Assembly: GCF_016405855.1 (NCBI RefSeq)
Contig: NZ_JAEFCA010000006.1
Span: 124,001-188,000 of the forward strand
Direction of reading: 5' to 3'
Length of the DNA stretch: 64,000 bases
Origin: Flavobacterium sp. IB48
GTDB taxonomy: Bacteria; Bacteroidota; Bacteroidia; Flavobacteriales; Flavobacteriaceae
In this document: positions 8,971-17,723 of the stretch, piece by piece
How the letters are laid out: each line of letters starts with the position of its first letter
Position numbering within the stretch: the stretch's first letter is position 1
Position numbers and translations under genes: made by a program
Notes under the pieces: model-generated
The model's input: only the letters and a program-made list of their open reading frames with translations
Databases searched by the model: none
What the model was told of the DNA's origin: nothing

Positions 8971-11718
8971 TTACGCCCCTCTCTGCTTTCTTCCTTTTTT
9001 GCTTTCTGCAAAATTCCCGATTTTATAGGCAAGAGAAAACATTACATATCTTTTTAAAACCGTATTTTCTTCATCGCGAATAGACGTTGGCGAAATGGTT
9101 CTTGTTGCGCTTTGATTTTGGTTTAAAACGTCGTAAACTTTCACTTTTGCATATAATTTTTTATCCAAAAATCCGTAAGACAAACTGGTGTTCCATAAAA
9201 AGAAATCCTTTTTGAAATCGTCTGAAATATTTGAATTATAAGTATATCCAAAATCATTTCCGAAAATTAAATTTGCTGGCCAGTAAGAAGTTGTTTGCAT
9301 ATTAATTCTATGAATTACGTTTGAAGTCGCATCTCTCGAATAATTTTCATATCTCGTTTCGTTATACGATAAACTGTAAGACGGCGAAATCGAAAGTACT
9401 TCTCCATAATCGTAAGAAGCATAAACGCTAGGTGTAATTACAACCGATTTTGCATTGTACATAACTGCATTTGTAAATCCTTTATCAAAATTATAATTAC
9501 CGCTTAAACGCAAACCGTATCTAATGGTGTGTGCATCTTTTTTAATCTGCTGATTCCAGTTTCCTCCAACCGAAGCCGAATAAGTTCCTGAAATATTTAC
9601 ATAAGTTGTATTTCTTTTTCCGCTGTCGTCATAAATAGAGGTCGAAACTATATCATTATTATAGTAATCTCCTTTAAGAAATAAGCTATAGCCAGAACGC
9701 GTTCTAAAATCAAAATTTTTAAAATCGATACCAGCAGTATTTTTCTCAATCGGATTTAAATTTGGATTACCAATTACACTATTTAACGGATTATTTAAAT
9801 CTGCAACCGGCATTAATTGTGTTGCCGATGGAAGCGCATTAGAATAATCATACTTAAACGTTAAGTTTTTAGAACGATTAAATTTATATCGAAACTGTGC
9901 TGTTCCATACGGAAGCATATATCTTTTATTCAAATCAGTCGCTTGATTTAAATAGAAAGAATGATTATCAAACTCAACAATTGATGTTCTAGAATTTACA
10001 TTAAGTGTAAATTTTCTTTTCTGCCAACTAATACCCACTTTTGGCGTAATCGAATTTTGTTTTGATGTTGTATAATTCGTTAGCGATGAGTTTAAATCTG
10101 AATATTCTTGTGAAGCATCATCAAAATTATATGTTTTCTGATCGTTCATTGAACTCTGCCAGTCAAAATCGGTTCCAAAACGCAATCGAAGCGAATCTGT
10201 GATAGGTTCTGTATATTCTAAATCAAGCGAGTACGAATCACTTTTTGAAGTATTTTTTGCATTCTGATTTCTTTCATCATTTGGTTTTGCATCTTGATAA
10301 AAAATGGTTTCAGAAATATTAATTCCGTTCGAATCATTTTTAGTGTTGCTATTGCTAAAAACCACACTTAAATTTCTCGATTCCTTTTTAAAAGTTTTGT
10401 TGAAGTTAATGCTATTCGCAAAACTAGTATTCGAACTTTCTGTATGAGATGTTGCCGTACTTTCGTTCAACGCCTCTCCATTTTGGTTTTCTGAAGAAGT
10501 AGAAGAACTAGAATTACTATTTGATTGAGACACATTCAGTTTAGGTGCAACAACAATCTGCATAGTAGGATTAATTTTGTATTCTAACTCAAAATTAGCC
10601 TTGTTTCCAGTATTTTCATTTCTTGTTTTAGAATCTGCTTCAGTTAAAATATTTCCTGTAGGCAATAAACTAAGCTGATTGGATTTGCTATCGTTTTTAG
10701 TCACCGCATTTGTAAAGTTATAACTGCTCATAAACTCCAAATCTTTTGACCAATCGTCAGAATAATTAATTCCAGCCAAAGTCGACTGCGTAATTCCTTT
10801 TCCTCCACTGCTTGCGCCCTGACCTCCTTTTGCATTTCTTCCGCCTCCCATATTATCAAAAACTTCATCCATAGAAAATCCAGTCGAATTGATATTATTT
10901 GAAGAGGCTAAAACGCTAATTTTTTGTTTGTTTTTAAAGAAGTTCATCATCAAACTGCTTTCGTAGCGTTCGTCTGAGCCGTATCCGCCAAGTACTTTAC
11001 CAAAATATCCCTTGTTTTTCTTTTCGTCAATGGTAATATTTATACTCGAATAATCTGAAGTCGATTCTTGTTTGGCCAATTCTTCTTTTTTGGTTTTAAA
11101 ATCAGAAACTTGAACTTTTTTAATAATATCGGCAGGAAGATTTTTAATGGCAATGGCACCATCTTTATCAAAAAATGCTTTTCCGTTGACTAAAACCTGA
11201 TTGACTTCTCGCCCATTTACCGTAATTTTTCCAGTATTATCTACGTCAAATCCGGGCAATTGTTTCAGTAAGGTTTCCACATTTGCATCTGGACGCACTT
11301 TATAAGAGCCGGCATTAAATTCTAAAGTATCTTTTTTAATCGTAATTGGTGGGGCTTCGCTCTTAATTATTACTTCGTTTAAAACATTTGCATTTTCAAG
11401 CATGTACAATTTACCAAAGTCTTTACTTTCTGTAAGTCCTTTTTGTTCTTCAAAATACGTTTGGTATCCAGTATAATTTACCTTTAAAAAAACCGGTTTA
11501 TCATACTTTTTCGTATTGATAATAAAATTTCCGTTTTTATCTGTTGTAGCATATTCTATAATTGTAGAATCTTTTACAGTTGTAAAATAAACGGTTGCAA
11601 GTTCAAGCGGAAGTTGCGAGTTAATATCAACTACAGTTCCTTTGATAACAATATTGTTTTGGGCATTTGCCGAATAAACAAAAGCTAAAAACAATAGAAA
11701 TGAATAAATCTTGGTCAT
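8971..11718 (-). CDS. Large outer-membrane beta-barrel protein (OMP_b-brl_3 / TonB receptor-like)
   Basis: A 915-aa outer-membrane protein. It has a signal peptide (residues 1-19, ending VYSANAQ), a carboxypeptidase-regulatory-like beta domain (about 22-110), a plug-like domain (about 125-215, with VETLLKQLPGFDVDNTGK and VNGREVNQVLVNGKAFF) and a long barrel rich in Ser/Asn that ends in MFSLAYKIGNF before a basic tail, KKGRKQRGA. The short plug with VNG motifs is typical of the OMP_b-brl_3 group found in Bacteroidota. It stands alone between two terminators. The substrate is unknown. Confidence 0.9.
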   Translation of the reverse strand: MTKIYSFLLFLAFVYSANAQNNIVIKGTVVDINSQLPLELATVYFTTVKDSTIIEYATTDKNGNFIINTKKYDKPVFLKVNYTGYQTYFEEQKGLTESKDFGKLYMLENANVLNEVIIKSEAPPITIKKDTLEFNAGSYKVRPDANVETLLKQLPGFDVDNTGKITVNGREVNQVLVNGKAFFDKDGAIAIKNLPADIIKKVQVSDFKTKKEELAKQESTSDYSSINITIDEKKNKGYFGKVLGGYGSDERYESSLMMNFFKNKQKISVLASSNNINSTGFSMDEVFDNMGGGRNAKGGQGASSGGKGITQSTLAGINYSDDWSKDLEFMSSYNFTNAVTKNDSKSNQLSLLPTGNILTEADSKTRNENTGNKANFELEYKINPTMQIVVAPKLNVSQSNSNSSSSTSSENQNGEALNESTATSHTESSNTSFANSINFNKTFKKESRNLSVVFSNSNTKNDSNGINISETIFYQDAKPNDERNQNAKNTSKSDSYSLDLEYTEPITDSLRLRFGTDFDWQSSMNDQKTYNFDDASQEYSDLNSSLTNYTTSKQNSITPKVGISWQKRKFTLNVNSRTSIVEFDNHSFYLNQATDLNKRYMLPYGTAQFRYKFNRSKNLTFKYDYSNALPSATQLMPVADLNNPLNSVIGNPNLNPIEKNTAGIDFKNFDFRTRSGYSLFLKGDYYNNDIVSTSIYDDSGKRNTTYVNISGTYSASVGGNWNQQIKKDAHTIRYGLRLSGNYNFDKGFTNAVMYNAKSVVITPSVYASYDYGEVLSISPSYSLSYNETRYENYSRDATSNVIHRINMQTTSYWPANLIFGNDFGYTYNSNISDDFKKDFFLWNTSLSYGFLDKKLYAKVKVYDVLNQNQSATRTISPTSIRDEENTVLKRYVMFSLAYKIGNFAESKKGRKQRGA

Positions 11719-11842
11719 AAAATTGGGTTAGTTAGATTTGTAAGACTTACAAAAACGCAAAAGGTTTAATTGTATTTTTTACATTTATTCAAATATAATG
11801 CCAATAAAAAATTGATCTTTTAAGTAAATAGAAATAAATCAT

Positions 11843-11877
11843 AAAAAAATCCCCTATTTTCAAGGGGATTTTTTTTA
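11843..11877. terminator. Terminator shared by der and the receptor upstream region
   Basis: Hairpin with arms AAAATCCCC and GGGGATTTT and long A and T runs on both sides, overlapping the der stop codon. On the minus strand it ends the der transcript. Confidence 0.85.
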
Positions 11878-13188
11878 TTTTTCTCTAATGTAGATATCGA
11901 TTGGAACTCCTGCGAAATCCCATTTTTCACGAATTTTATTCTCTAGGTATCGCTTATAAGGCTCTTTTACATATTGAGGTAAATTAGCAAAAAACACAAA
12001 TTGCGGTGTTTGAGTTGGCAATTGCATGCAGTATTTAATTTTTACATATTTACCTTTTGTTGCTGGCGGCGGATATGCTTCAATTACTTTCAACATATAT
12101 TCGTTGAATTTTGAAGTTGGAATTCTTTGTTTTCTATTTTCGAAAACTTGAACCGTAGCTTCCAATGCTTTTAATAAACGCTGTTTTGTTAAAGCAGAAA
12201 CGAATAAAATTGGCACATCTGTAAAAGGCATCAATTCTTTTTTGATTTTCTCCTCGTAGTCACGAGTCGACATCGTATCTTTTTCTACTAAGTCCCACTT
12301 GTTTACTAAGATTACAACTCCTTTACGGTTTTTCTCAGCCAACCAGAAAATACTTTGATCTTGACCTTCAAATCCGCGGGTTGCATCGATAACCAAGATA
12401 CAAATATCTGCATGTTCGATCGCACGTACCGAACGCATTACAGAATAAAACTCTAAATCTTCTTTTACTTTTGCTTTACGGCGAATTCCCGCAGTATCAA
12501 CCAAATTAAATTCGAAACCAAAACGGTCAAATTTAGTATCAATAGCATCACGAGTTGTTCCTGCAATATCTGTAACAATATAACGGTCTTTACCAATTAA
12601 GGCATTGATAAAACTAGATTTTCCAGCATTCGGACGTCCTACAACTGCAAAACGAGGCAATTCTACTTCTGGCGTAACTGGCTCTGGTTTTTCTGGAAAA
12701 GCTTCAATTAAAGCATCTAATAAATCTCCAGTTCCACTTCCTGAAATACTTGCAAATGTGAAATAATCACCTAAACCAAGATTATAAAACTCAATTGCAT
12801 CTTTCTCACGCATTGCGTTATCAACCTTATTTACAGCCAATAAAACTGGTTTTGTTACTTTACGAAGTAATTTTGCAACAGTTTCATCCATTGGCGTAAT
12901 TCCTTCTTCAACATCAACCACAAAGATAATAACATCGGCTTCGTCGATAGCAAGTTCTACCTGTTTACGAATTTCTCCTTCGAAAACGTCATCAGACCCT
13001 CGAACATATCCACCTGTATCAATGACAGAAAACTCTTTTCCGTTCCACTCGCTTTTACCATAGTTTCTATCACGGGTAACCCCAGATACTGAATCTACAA
13101 TAGCTTCTCTTCTTTGTATCAGCCTATTAAACAGGGTCGATTTCCCTACGTTAGGTCTTCCTACTATCGCAACAATGTTATTATTCAT
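11875..13188 (-). CDS. der: Ribosome biogenesis GTPase Der (EngA)
   Basis: Essential GTPase that helps mature the 50S ribosomal subunit. The 437-aa protein has two tandem GTPase domains: the first P-loop GRPNVGKST is at residues 10-18 with DTGG and NKVD (120-123), the second GRPNAGKSS at 184-192 with DTAG and NKWD. A C-terminal KH-like domain follows. Length is standard. It lies 228 bp downstream of era on the same strand, and both genes have a TACCTTTG -7 element of their own. Confidence 0.97.
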   Translation of the reverse strand: MNNNIVAIVGRPNVGKSTLFNRLIQRREAIVDSVSGVTRDRNYGKSEWNGKEFSVIDTGGYVRGSDDVFEGEIRKQVELAIDEADVIIFVVDVEEGITPMDETVAKLLRKVTKPVLLAVNKVDNAMREKDAIEFYNLGLGDYFTFASISGSGTGDLLDALIEAFPEKPEPVTPEVELPRFAVVGRPNAGKSSFINALIGKDRYIVTDIAGTTRDAIDTKFDRFGFEFNLVDTAGIRRKAKVKEDLEFYSVMRSVRAIEHADICILVIDATRGFEGQDQSIFWLAEKNRKGVVILVNKWDLVEKDTMSTRDYEEKIKKELMPFTDVPILFVSALTKQRLLKALEATVQVFENRKQRIPTSKFNEYMLKVIEAYPPPATKGKYVKIKYCMQLPTQTPQFVFFANLPQYVKEPYKRYLENKIREKWDFAGVPIDIYIREK

Positions 13189-13285
13189 TTTTTTTGAATT
13201 TTAGGCTTTAGACTTAGATTTCAGATTTTTAGCTTCCTAAAAACCCAATCACTAAAAACCGTAAATGCCTTATTTAAATTTTTTG

Positions 13286-13293
13286 CAAAGGTA
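13286..13293 (-). promoter_or_regulatory. -7 promoter element of der (TACCTTTG)
   Basis: On the minus strand TACCTTTG matches TAnnTTTG and lies about 98 bp before the der start codon. No matching -33 box was found at 19-21 bp, so only the -7 half is supported. Confidence 0.5.
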
Positions 13294-13416
13294 GTTAAAA
13301 AAAGTTGCTGAGACGCTAAGTTTGTAAGTACCTAAGTTTTTATTGTTTTTTGTTTCAAGTTTCAGGTTTCAAGTGCCAAGTTTTATACCTGACATTTAAC
13401 TTGAAACAATTATAAA

Positions 13417-14298
13417 CTATTGATTATATCCGAAACGTTTCAGCATATTAGCATTGCTTCTCCAGTTTTTGTTCACTTTTACATAAAGCTCAATATGAAT
13501 TTGTTTTCCGAAGAATTTCTCTAAATCAGCACGGGCATCTGTTCCTACTTTTTTCAAAGCTGCACCTTTATGTCCGATAATGATTCCTTTTTGTGTGTCA
13601 CGTTCCACCATAATTACCGAACGGATTCTGATAATATTGTCGGTTTCATGAAATTCTTCTGTTACAATTTCTACTGCGTATGGAATTTCTTTAGCGTAAT
13701 TCAATAAGATTTTCTCACGGATTGTTTCGTTAACAAAGAAACGTTCTGGCTTGTCTGTTAATTGGTCTTTTGGATAATAAGGTGGTGATTCTGGCAACAA
13801 TTCGATAATTCTTCCGAAAACTTCCGGAACGTTGAAATTCTGCAAAGCCGAAATCGGGAAAATTTCTGCATTTGGCACTTTCTCTTTCCAGAAAGAAACT
13901 TGCTGTTCTAATTGTTCTTGGTTTGAATTATCAATTTTATTTAAAAGCAATAAAACCGGAATCTTAGCATGAATGATTTTCTTAAAGAAGTCTTCATCTT
14001 TAAGATCTTGCTCGCCTATTTCGACCATGTAGATTAAAATGTCAGCATCTTCAAAAGCCGATTTTACAAAGTTCATCATCGATTCCTGCATTTCGTACGC
14101 TGGTTTGATGATTCCAGGAGTATCAGACAAAACTAACTGAAAGTCTTCTCCGTTTACAATTCCTAAAATTCTATGACGTGTAGTTTGTGCTTTTGATGTA
14201 ATGATCGACAATCGTTCTCCAACGAAAGCGTTCATCAATGTTGATTTTCCAACATTTGGATTTCCGATAATATTTACGAAACCTGCTTTATGTGACAT
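13417..14298 (-). CDS. era: GTPase Era
   Basis: Ribosome-associated GTPase that acts in 16S rRNA maturation and 30S assembly. The 293-aa protein has P-loop GNPNVGKST (residues 12-20), DTPG (59-62), NKID (120-123) and a C-terminal KH RNA-binding domain with GIIIGHKGAALKKVG. Length is normal. It is divergent from the initiator tRNA gene and upstream of der. Confidence 0.97.
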   Translation of the reverse strand: MSHKAGFVNIIGNPNVGKSTLMNAFVGERLSIITSKAQTTRHRILGIVNGEDFQLVLSDTPGIIKPAYEMQESMMNFVKSAFEDADILIYMVEIGEQDLKDEDFFKKIIHAKIPVLLLLNKIDNSNQEQLEQQVSFWKEKVPNAEIFPISALQNFNVPEVFGRIIELLPESPPYYPKDQLTDKPERFFVNETIREKILLNYAKEIPYAVEIVTEEFHETDNIIRIRSVIMVERDTQKGIIIGHKGAALKKVGTDARADLEKFFGKQIHIELYVKVNKNWRSNANMLKRFGYNQ

Positions 14299-14318
14299 TT
14301 TTTGCTTTATTTATTTTG

Positions 14319-14326
14319 CAAAGGTA
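14319..14326 (-). promoter_or_regulatory. -7 promoter element of era (TACCTTTG)
   Basis: Minus-strand TACCTTTG, the same octamer as before der, 21 bp before the era start. The -33 box is not recognisable. Confidence 0.55.
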
Positions 14327-14373
14327 GTCATATCAACTCAATACAGAAAATAAAACATTTTTTAAAGTTTTCG

Positions 14374-14403
14374 TTGGATTTCTCAAAAATCGCCTTATCT
14401 TTG
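14374..14403 (+). promoter_or_regulatory. Promoter of initiator tRNA copy 1
   Basis: TTG at 14374-14376, 19 bp, then TATCTTTG at 14396-14403, matching the Bacteroidota promoter. The tRNA starts 13 bp after it. The second tRNA copy at 44463 has the same TATCTTTG and the same next bases. Confidence 0.8.
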
Positions 14404-14415
14404 CACCCGAAACAT

Positions 14416-14488
14416 CGCGGGATAGAGCAGTAGGCAGCTCGTCGGGCTCATAACCCGAAGGTCACAGGTTCGAGTCCTGTTCCCGCTA
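14416..14488 (+). tRNA. Initiator tRNA-Met (CAT), copy 1
   Basis: A 73-nt cloverleaf with anticodon CAT in the loop CTCATAA. Three G-C pairs close the anticodon stem (GGG/CCC), and the acceptor end has an unpaired C1 opposite T72. Both are initiator hallmarks. The TTCGAGT T-loop and GC-rich acceptor are intact; CCA is not encoded. Its 3' end is followed directly by terminator copy 1, and its last bases plus that terminator are repeated at 15238. Confidence 0.95.
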
Positions 14489-14531
14489 CTAAGTAAAAAA
14501 GCTTCAGAGAAATCTGGAGCTTTTTTGTTTT
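14480..14531 (+). repeat. 52-bp direct repeat, copy 1 (tRNA 3' end plus terminator)
   Basis: The last 9 bases of the tRNA and the following terminator, ending GTTTT, recur without a mismatch at 15238-15289. This is the pattern left by insertion at a tRNA 3' end. Confidence 0.9.
14495..14526 (+). terminator. Intrinsic terminator, family copy 1
   Basis: Hairpin AGCTTCAGA-GAAA-TCTGGAGCT between an A run and a T run. The same hairpin occurs seven times in this window, after unrelated genes. Confidence 0.88.
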
Positions 14532-14599
14532 AGTAGTTTTGCAAATATTTTGATTTTATTTAGCTCGCGAACAGGATGGTGCTAACAAGAGTATAATAT

Positions 14600-15046
14600 T
14601 TATATTTGTTTAAACAATTCTATTAAGGCATTTTTTGTCGCAAGATGATGCGCAGTGTTTTCTGATGTTTTCCAGTCCCCATCGACAACTGAAAATTTTA
14701 AAACAACATTATTGTTATTGCTAATTGTCGATAAAACTTCGATAAATCCTAATATCACTGGTTTAATATATTCTTCATGGTATTTCGGAAGCTTTTCTTC
14801 TTTAGCTTCCCATCCATATGTATAACAATTAATAGGATTATTAGTCTTACCATATAGATCTCGAATATATTCTATTTTTTCATTATCTCTCTCAACATCT
14901 AATTTTATTTTGACTTTACCATATCTACCTGCATTCATTCTGTAAATCTCATTTTCTCCGTATAAGGGAAGTTTAGACAAATCTATTTCTCTCAAAAGAT
15001 TATCTAAAATTTGATGATATTCACTTCCAAAAATTATTTCGCTCAT
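14600..15046 (-). CDS. Hypothetical protein in tRNA-anchored cassette 1
   Basis: A 148-aa soluble protein of unknown function with no signal peptide or membrane segment. Seen in it are a mixed alpha/beta pattern, the segment GRYGKVKIKLDVERDNEKIE, and a C-terminal helix AHHLATKNALIELFKQI. It is the only gene between the two copies of the 52-bp tRNA-end repeat and points toward the tRNA. Composition is more AT-rich than era/der. This placement suggests recent acquisition. I do not recognise a family. Confidence 0.7.
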   Translation of the reverse strand: MSEIIFGSEYHQILDNLLREIDLSKLPLYGENEIYRMNAGRYGKVKIKLDVERDNEKIEYIRDLYGKTNNPINCYTYGWEAKEEKLPKYHEEYIKPVILGFIEVLSTISNNNNVVLKFSVVDGDWKTSENTAHHLATKNALIELFKQI

Positions 15047-15219
15047 TTTAAAAAAATCTAAATTTTCTTAAACAATAAAAAATATGGTTTTTAATAACTT
15101 AACTAAAAAGATAAAATGACATCCTTTTATATCATAGTTTACCTTTTTGTAAGCGAATATAAGGAATGTTTCTAATACAATTTATGCAGATAAAATTTCA
15201 TTAACATCATAAACAAATT

Positions 15220-15289
15220 GGTTAGATAATTGAATGCTTCCCGCTACTAAGTAAAAAAGCTTCAGAGAAATCTGGAGCTTTTTTGTTTT
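15220..15289 (+). repeat. Cassette boundary 2, including 52-bp repeat copy 2
   Basis: Begins GGTTAGATAATTGAATGCTT, then the exact repeat of the tRNA tail and terminator at 15238-15289. A related boundary, with GGTTAGACAATTAAAATGCT, occurs at 16128-16197. It marks the junction between the 148-aa gene and the NERD gene. Confidence 0.8.
15253..15284 (+). terminator. Intrinsic terminator, family copy 2
   Basis: Identical to terminator copy 1, as part of the 52-bp repeat. It lies just past the stop codon of the NERD gene and would act on both strands. Confidence 0.8.
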
Positions 15290-16048
15290 CTATGCTTGTC
15301 TTTTATAAGAAAGTTTTTTTTTTGTGAATTTACACTTGGGATACGATCTACATCCAAAAAATATCCCAAATTCTCCTTTTCTTTCAACCAAACTATTACC
15401 GCATCTTGGACATTTCTTTTCTTGAATTGCTTTCTCACGATCACTAATCCTTTTTTTAATGGAATTATTATGTTCCTTTTTCTTAAACGAATCAACTAAA
15501 TTAGAAGCATTAATTTTTTCAAAGATACTTTTCTTAGCTTCTTCTGAGAGATTTACGTTTGAGTATTTTTTAATTGTTTTTAAAAGACGATGCATATTAA
15601 CAACATCTACACTAGTATCTATTTTTATTTTGGCATTTATTGAGAAAACAACAATAGATATATATTCTAGATTTCTGTATTCATTTAGACAGGTTTTCAA
15701 AGTCCTAATATGTCCTGCATTTTGAAAAATAGGATTATAAAACTTGGATCTGTATTTATATATTACTTGGGTCCAGTATTCCGATTTTTCATAGCCAACA
15801 ATCCATCCTTTATAATTTTTAGTTTCGATAACAAATATTCCAAAACTAGAAATGACTATATGATCAATTTGAGTAGTTACTTCGCCTCTTTGTAAAACGA
15901 CATTATGGATCACTTTATACTCTGACTTATCTAAGAAATCTAATATTGAAGAGACAGTTTTCTCTCCAATTATCCCTTTAATTTGCGCCTTATAAAAACC
16001 ATAAATAAGAATCAGCAAAAAGATTACTATTAGTAAAATTAGCTCCAT
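15290..16048 (-). CDS. NERD nuclease-related domain protein with topoisomerase-type zinc ribbon
   Basis: A 252-aa protein. It has an N-terminal membrane segment (about residues 2-18, LILLIVIFLLILIYGFY), a NERD domain (about 28-140, with GEKTVSSILDFL, TTQIDHIVISSFGIFVIETKNYKGWIVG), and a C-terminal zinc ribbon (about 213-238, CPRCGNSL...CRSYPKC) as at the end of topoisomerase I. The IDH...ETKN residues resemble the active site of restriction-like nucleases. Such proteins are often found in accessory DNA. It is the second gene of the tRNA-anchored array and is oriented like the first. Confidence 0.85.
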   Translation of the reverse strand: MELILLIVIFLLILIYGFYKAQIKGIIGEKTVSSILDFLDKSEYKVIHNVVLQRGEVTTQIDHIVISSFGIFVIETKNYKGWIVGYEKSEYWTQVIYKYRSKFYNPIFQNAGHIRTLKTCLNEYRNLEYISIVVFSINAKIKIDTSVDVVNMHRLLKTIKKYSNVNLSEEAKKSIFEKINASNLVDSFKKKEHNNSIKKRISDREKAIQEKKCPRCGNSLVERKGEFGIFFGCRSYPKCKFTKKKLSYKRQA

Positions 16049-16127
16049 AAATTCTTAGTCACTTAAATTTCAACTAAATATAAGAAATATTTTCAACTAA
16101 TAATTTTACAATAATCCTCAAAAAATC

Positions 16128-16197
16128 GGTTAGACAATTAAAATGCTTCCTTCTATACAGACAAAAAGCTTCAGAGAAATCTGAAGCTTTTTTTGTT
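16128..16197 (+). repeat. Cassette boundary 3 (diverged copy)
   Basis: GGTTAGACAATTAAAATGCT followed by a diverged tRNA-tail segment (CCTTCTATACAGAC in place of CCCGCTACTAAGTA) and a terminator of the same family. The 380-bp gap 16049-16427 holds nothing else recognisable. Confidence 0.65.
16163..16194 (+). terminator. Intrinsic terminator, family copy 3
   Basis: Hairpin AGCTTCAGA-GAAA-TCTGAAGCT with A and T runs; perfect pairing, one base different from copies 1 and 2. Confidence 0.8.
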
Positions 16198-16427
16198 CAA
16201 ACATTTCTGCAAAATCAAGGAGACTTACATAGCTTTTACAACGAGTATATCTCAGCGTTAAATAAACCAACAAACTCTGTAAAAAACACTAATTAAGTGG
16301 AAATCATATTCTACAATGATTAATTATATAAACTCAAGCCGAAATTCTGTAAATAAAAACATTGTTGCAGCATGTATTTTTGAATTAAGAAAATATGTTT
16401 TTATAAAGCCAATAAATAATAAAAATC

Positions 16428-16724
16428 ATGAAATCATCTATAACTACCTCTACAAATTTTAACTCGATTACTATTCAATCTAATGTAAATCTGATAGATG
16501 CTGAATTTTATTCTGAAAAACAAACTTCAGCTTCGTTAGACTTGTACAATAAGCATGATGACGAACCAGATTTTGACTGCGAATTTCTGCAAGGCATTAG
16601 CTATAACGAAGAAAATGAAAATACTATTGATGCAGAAGCCGATGAAGATTTTGCAGATCTATATAATGATAATCAATGGGATGTAGACATCTACGATCCG
16701 TATTCGGAGTCAACCTATTTTTAA
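16428..16724 (+). CDS. Small acidic hypothetical protein
   Basis: A 98-aa protein, strongly acidic in its second half (many Asp/Glu, for example ENENTIDAEADEDFADLY). It opens with MKSSITTSTNFNSITIQSN, a Ser/Thr/Asn-rich stretch with no clear signal peptide. No domain is recognised. The start ATG is 7 bp after an AATAATAAAAATC stretch. Terminator copy 4 follows after 49 bp. A real gene is likely because of the clean start and terminator, but function is unknown. Confidence 0.6.
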   Translation: MKSSITTSTNFNSITIQSNVNLIDAEFYSEKQTSASLDLYNKHDDEPDFDCEFLQGISYNEENENTIDAEADEDFADLYNDNQWDVDIYDPYSESTYF

Positions 16725-16772
16725 TCCCAAAAGTTATCAGTTTGAGGATATTTCTGTTCTCACTATTAAAAC

Positions 16773-16804
16773 AAAAGCTTTAGATTTCTCTGAAGCTTTT
16801 TTGT
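16773..16804. terminator. Intrinsic terminator, family copy 4 (inverted)
   Basis: AAGCTTTAGATTTCTCTGAAGCTT is the reverse complement of the family hairpin with one change. It lies between the convergent 98-aa gene and the 171-aa gene and has T on one side and A on the other. Confidence 0.75.
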
Positions 16805-16861
16805 TCTTATATTCTTATTATTTTGAAATAATGTAAGTTTACAAACATAAAGAAAAGTTCC

Positions 16862-17377
16862 TCAATGAATATAGTTTCCAAAATCTAAGATCAATGATTT
16901 ATTGTCGGAATGCATAAAAAGAACTCTAACCAAACTTCCATCTTTAGTATCAACCAAGTATTCATAACTAATTATGTCCCATAAGTCCGTTAGATCAAAA
17001 ATATGCATTTTTACTTTTTCTACTAATTGACTTAGATTTTCAATATGATAGCTACTTGCGAATATATCAGGCGCATTGTTAAATGTGGCTAAATGATTAA
17101 GACACCAAGAAAAGTTCTCATTTACTCTCTCTTTAATATTGGCAATATCTTTTTTCGTTGGTTGAATCTTGTCTAGAAAAAAAGATTCTGTACCCAAATT
17201 GTTTGGAGAGGAAAATATAAATCGATCTTGATCCTTTAATTTTTTGTCGATACTAACTTTCACATCAAGGATTGTCGGATTATAGCCATCTGACAATACA
17301 CTCATGAAATCGGAAAGCAAGCGAATTGAATTTTCCAACAACTTTATCCGAATCAATTCAGTTTCATTGTCTACCAT
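16862..17377 (-). CDS. Hypothetical protein (171 aa)
   Basis: A soluble mostly helical protein with no signal peptide. It opens MVDNETELIRIKLLENSIRL and has a beta-rich C-terminus (DGSLVRVLFMHSDNKSLILD). The start overlaps the end of the 67-aa gene upstream by 14 bp, so the two are probably translated together. No family is recognised. The low GC content and lack of known neighbours fit a continued accessory region next to the tRNA array. Confidence 0.6.
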   Translation of the reverse strand: MVDNETELIRIKLLENSIRLLSDFMSVLSDGYNPTILDVKVSIDKKLKDQDRFIFSSPNNLGTESFFLDKIQPTKKDIANIKERVNENFSWCLNHLATFNNAPDIFASSYHIENLSQLVEKVKMHIFDLTDLWDIISYEYLVDTKDGSLVRVLFMHSDNKSLILDFGNYIH

Positions 17378-17567
17378 ATACTTTATTTAAATTAAAACTA
17401 ACTTTGATATTTGCATCGTAAGTTCCATGCTTAATTAACCAAATATAGATAATTCGTAACTCGTCGATTGATAAATTTAGAGAAATCTCAAGTCTTGTCT
17501 TATAAATATACTTAATCGAAATAAAGTCCGTTATTCCTTTACAATAATTTAATATTATGTTTTCCAA
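17364..17567 (-). CDS. Small hypothetical protein upstream of the 171-aa gene
   Basis: A 67-aa frame, MENIILNYCKGITDFISIKY to KVYGRQ, overlapping the next start. It is mixed helix and strand with no known motif. It could be the first gene of a coupled pair or, less likely, the 5' part of one longer gene broken by a -1 shift in the overlap. The coding nature rests on the overlap only, so confidence is limited. Confidence 0.45.
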   Translation of the reverse strand: MENIILNYCKGITDFISIKYIYKTRLEISLNLSIDELRIIYIWLIKHGTYDANIKVSFNLNKVYGRQ

Positions 17568-17723
17568 TAACTGATTTTATATTATTAAATGTTTTCTTAA
17601 ATTCGCAATTCCGTAATGAAACCATTTGTTTTCATTCTAAAATTGTGATTTTCATATCAATACCACAAAAAGAAATTTAATAATCTTTTAAAAACAAATA
17701 TATTATAACTACAATTCAACGCA

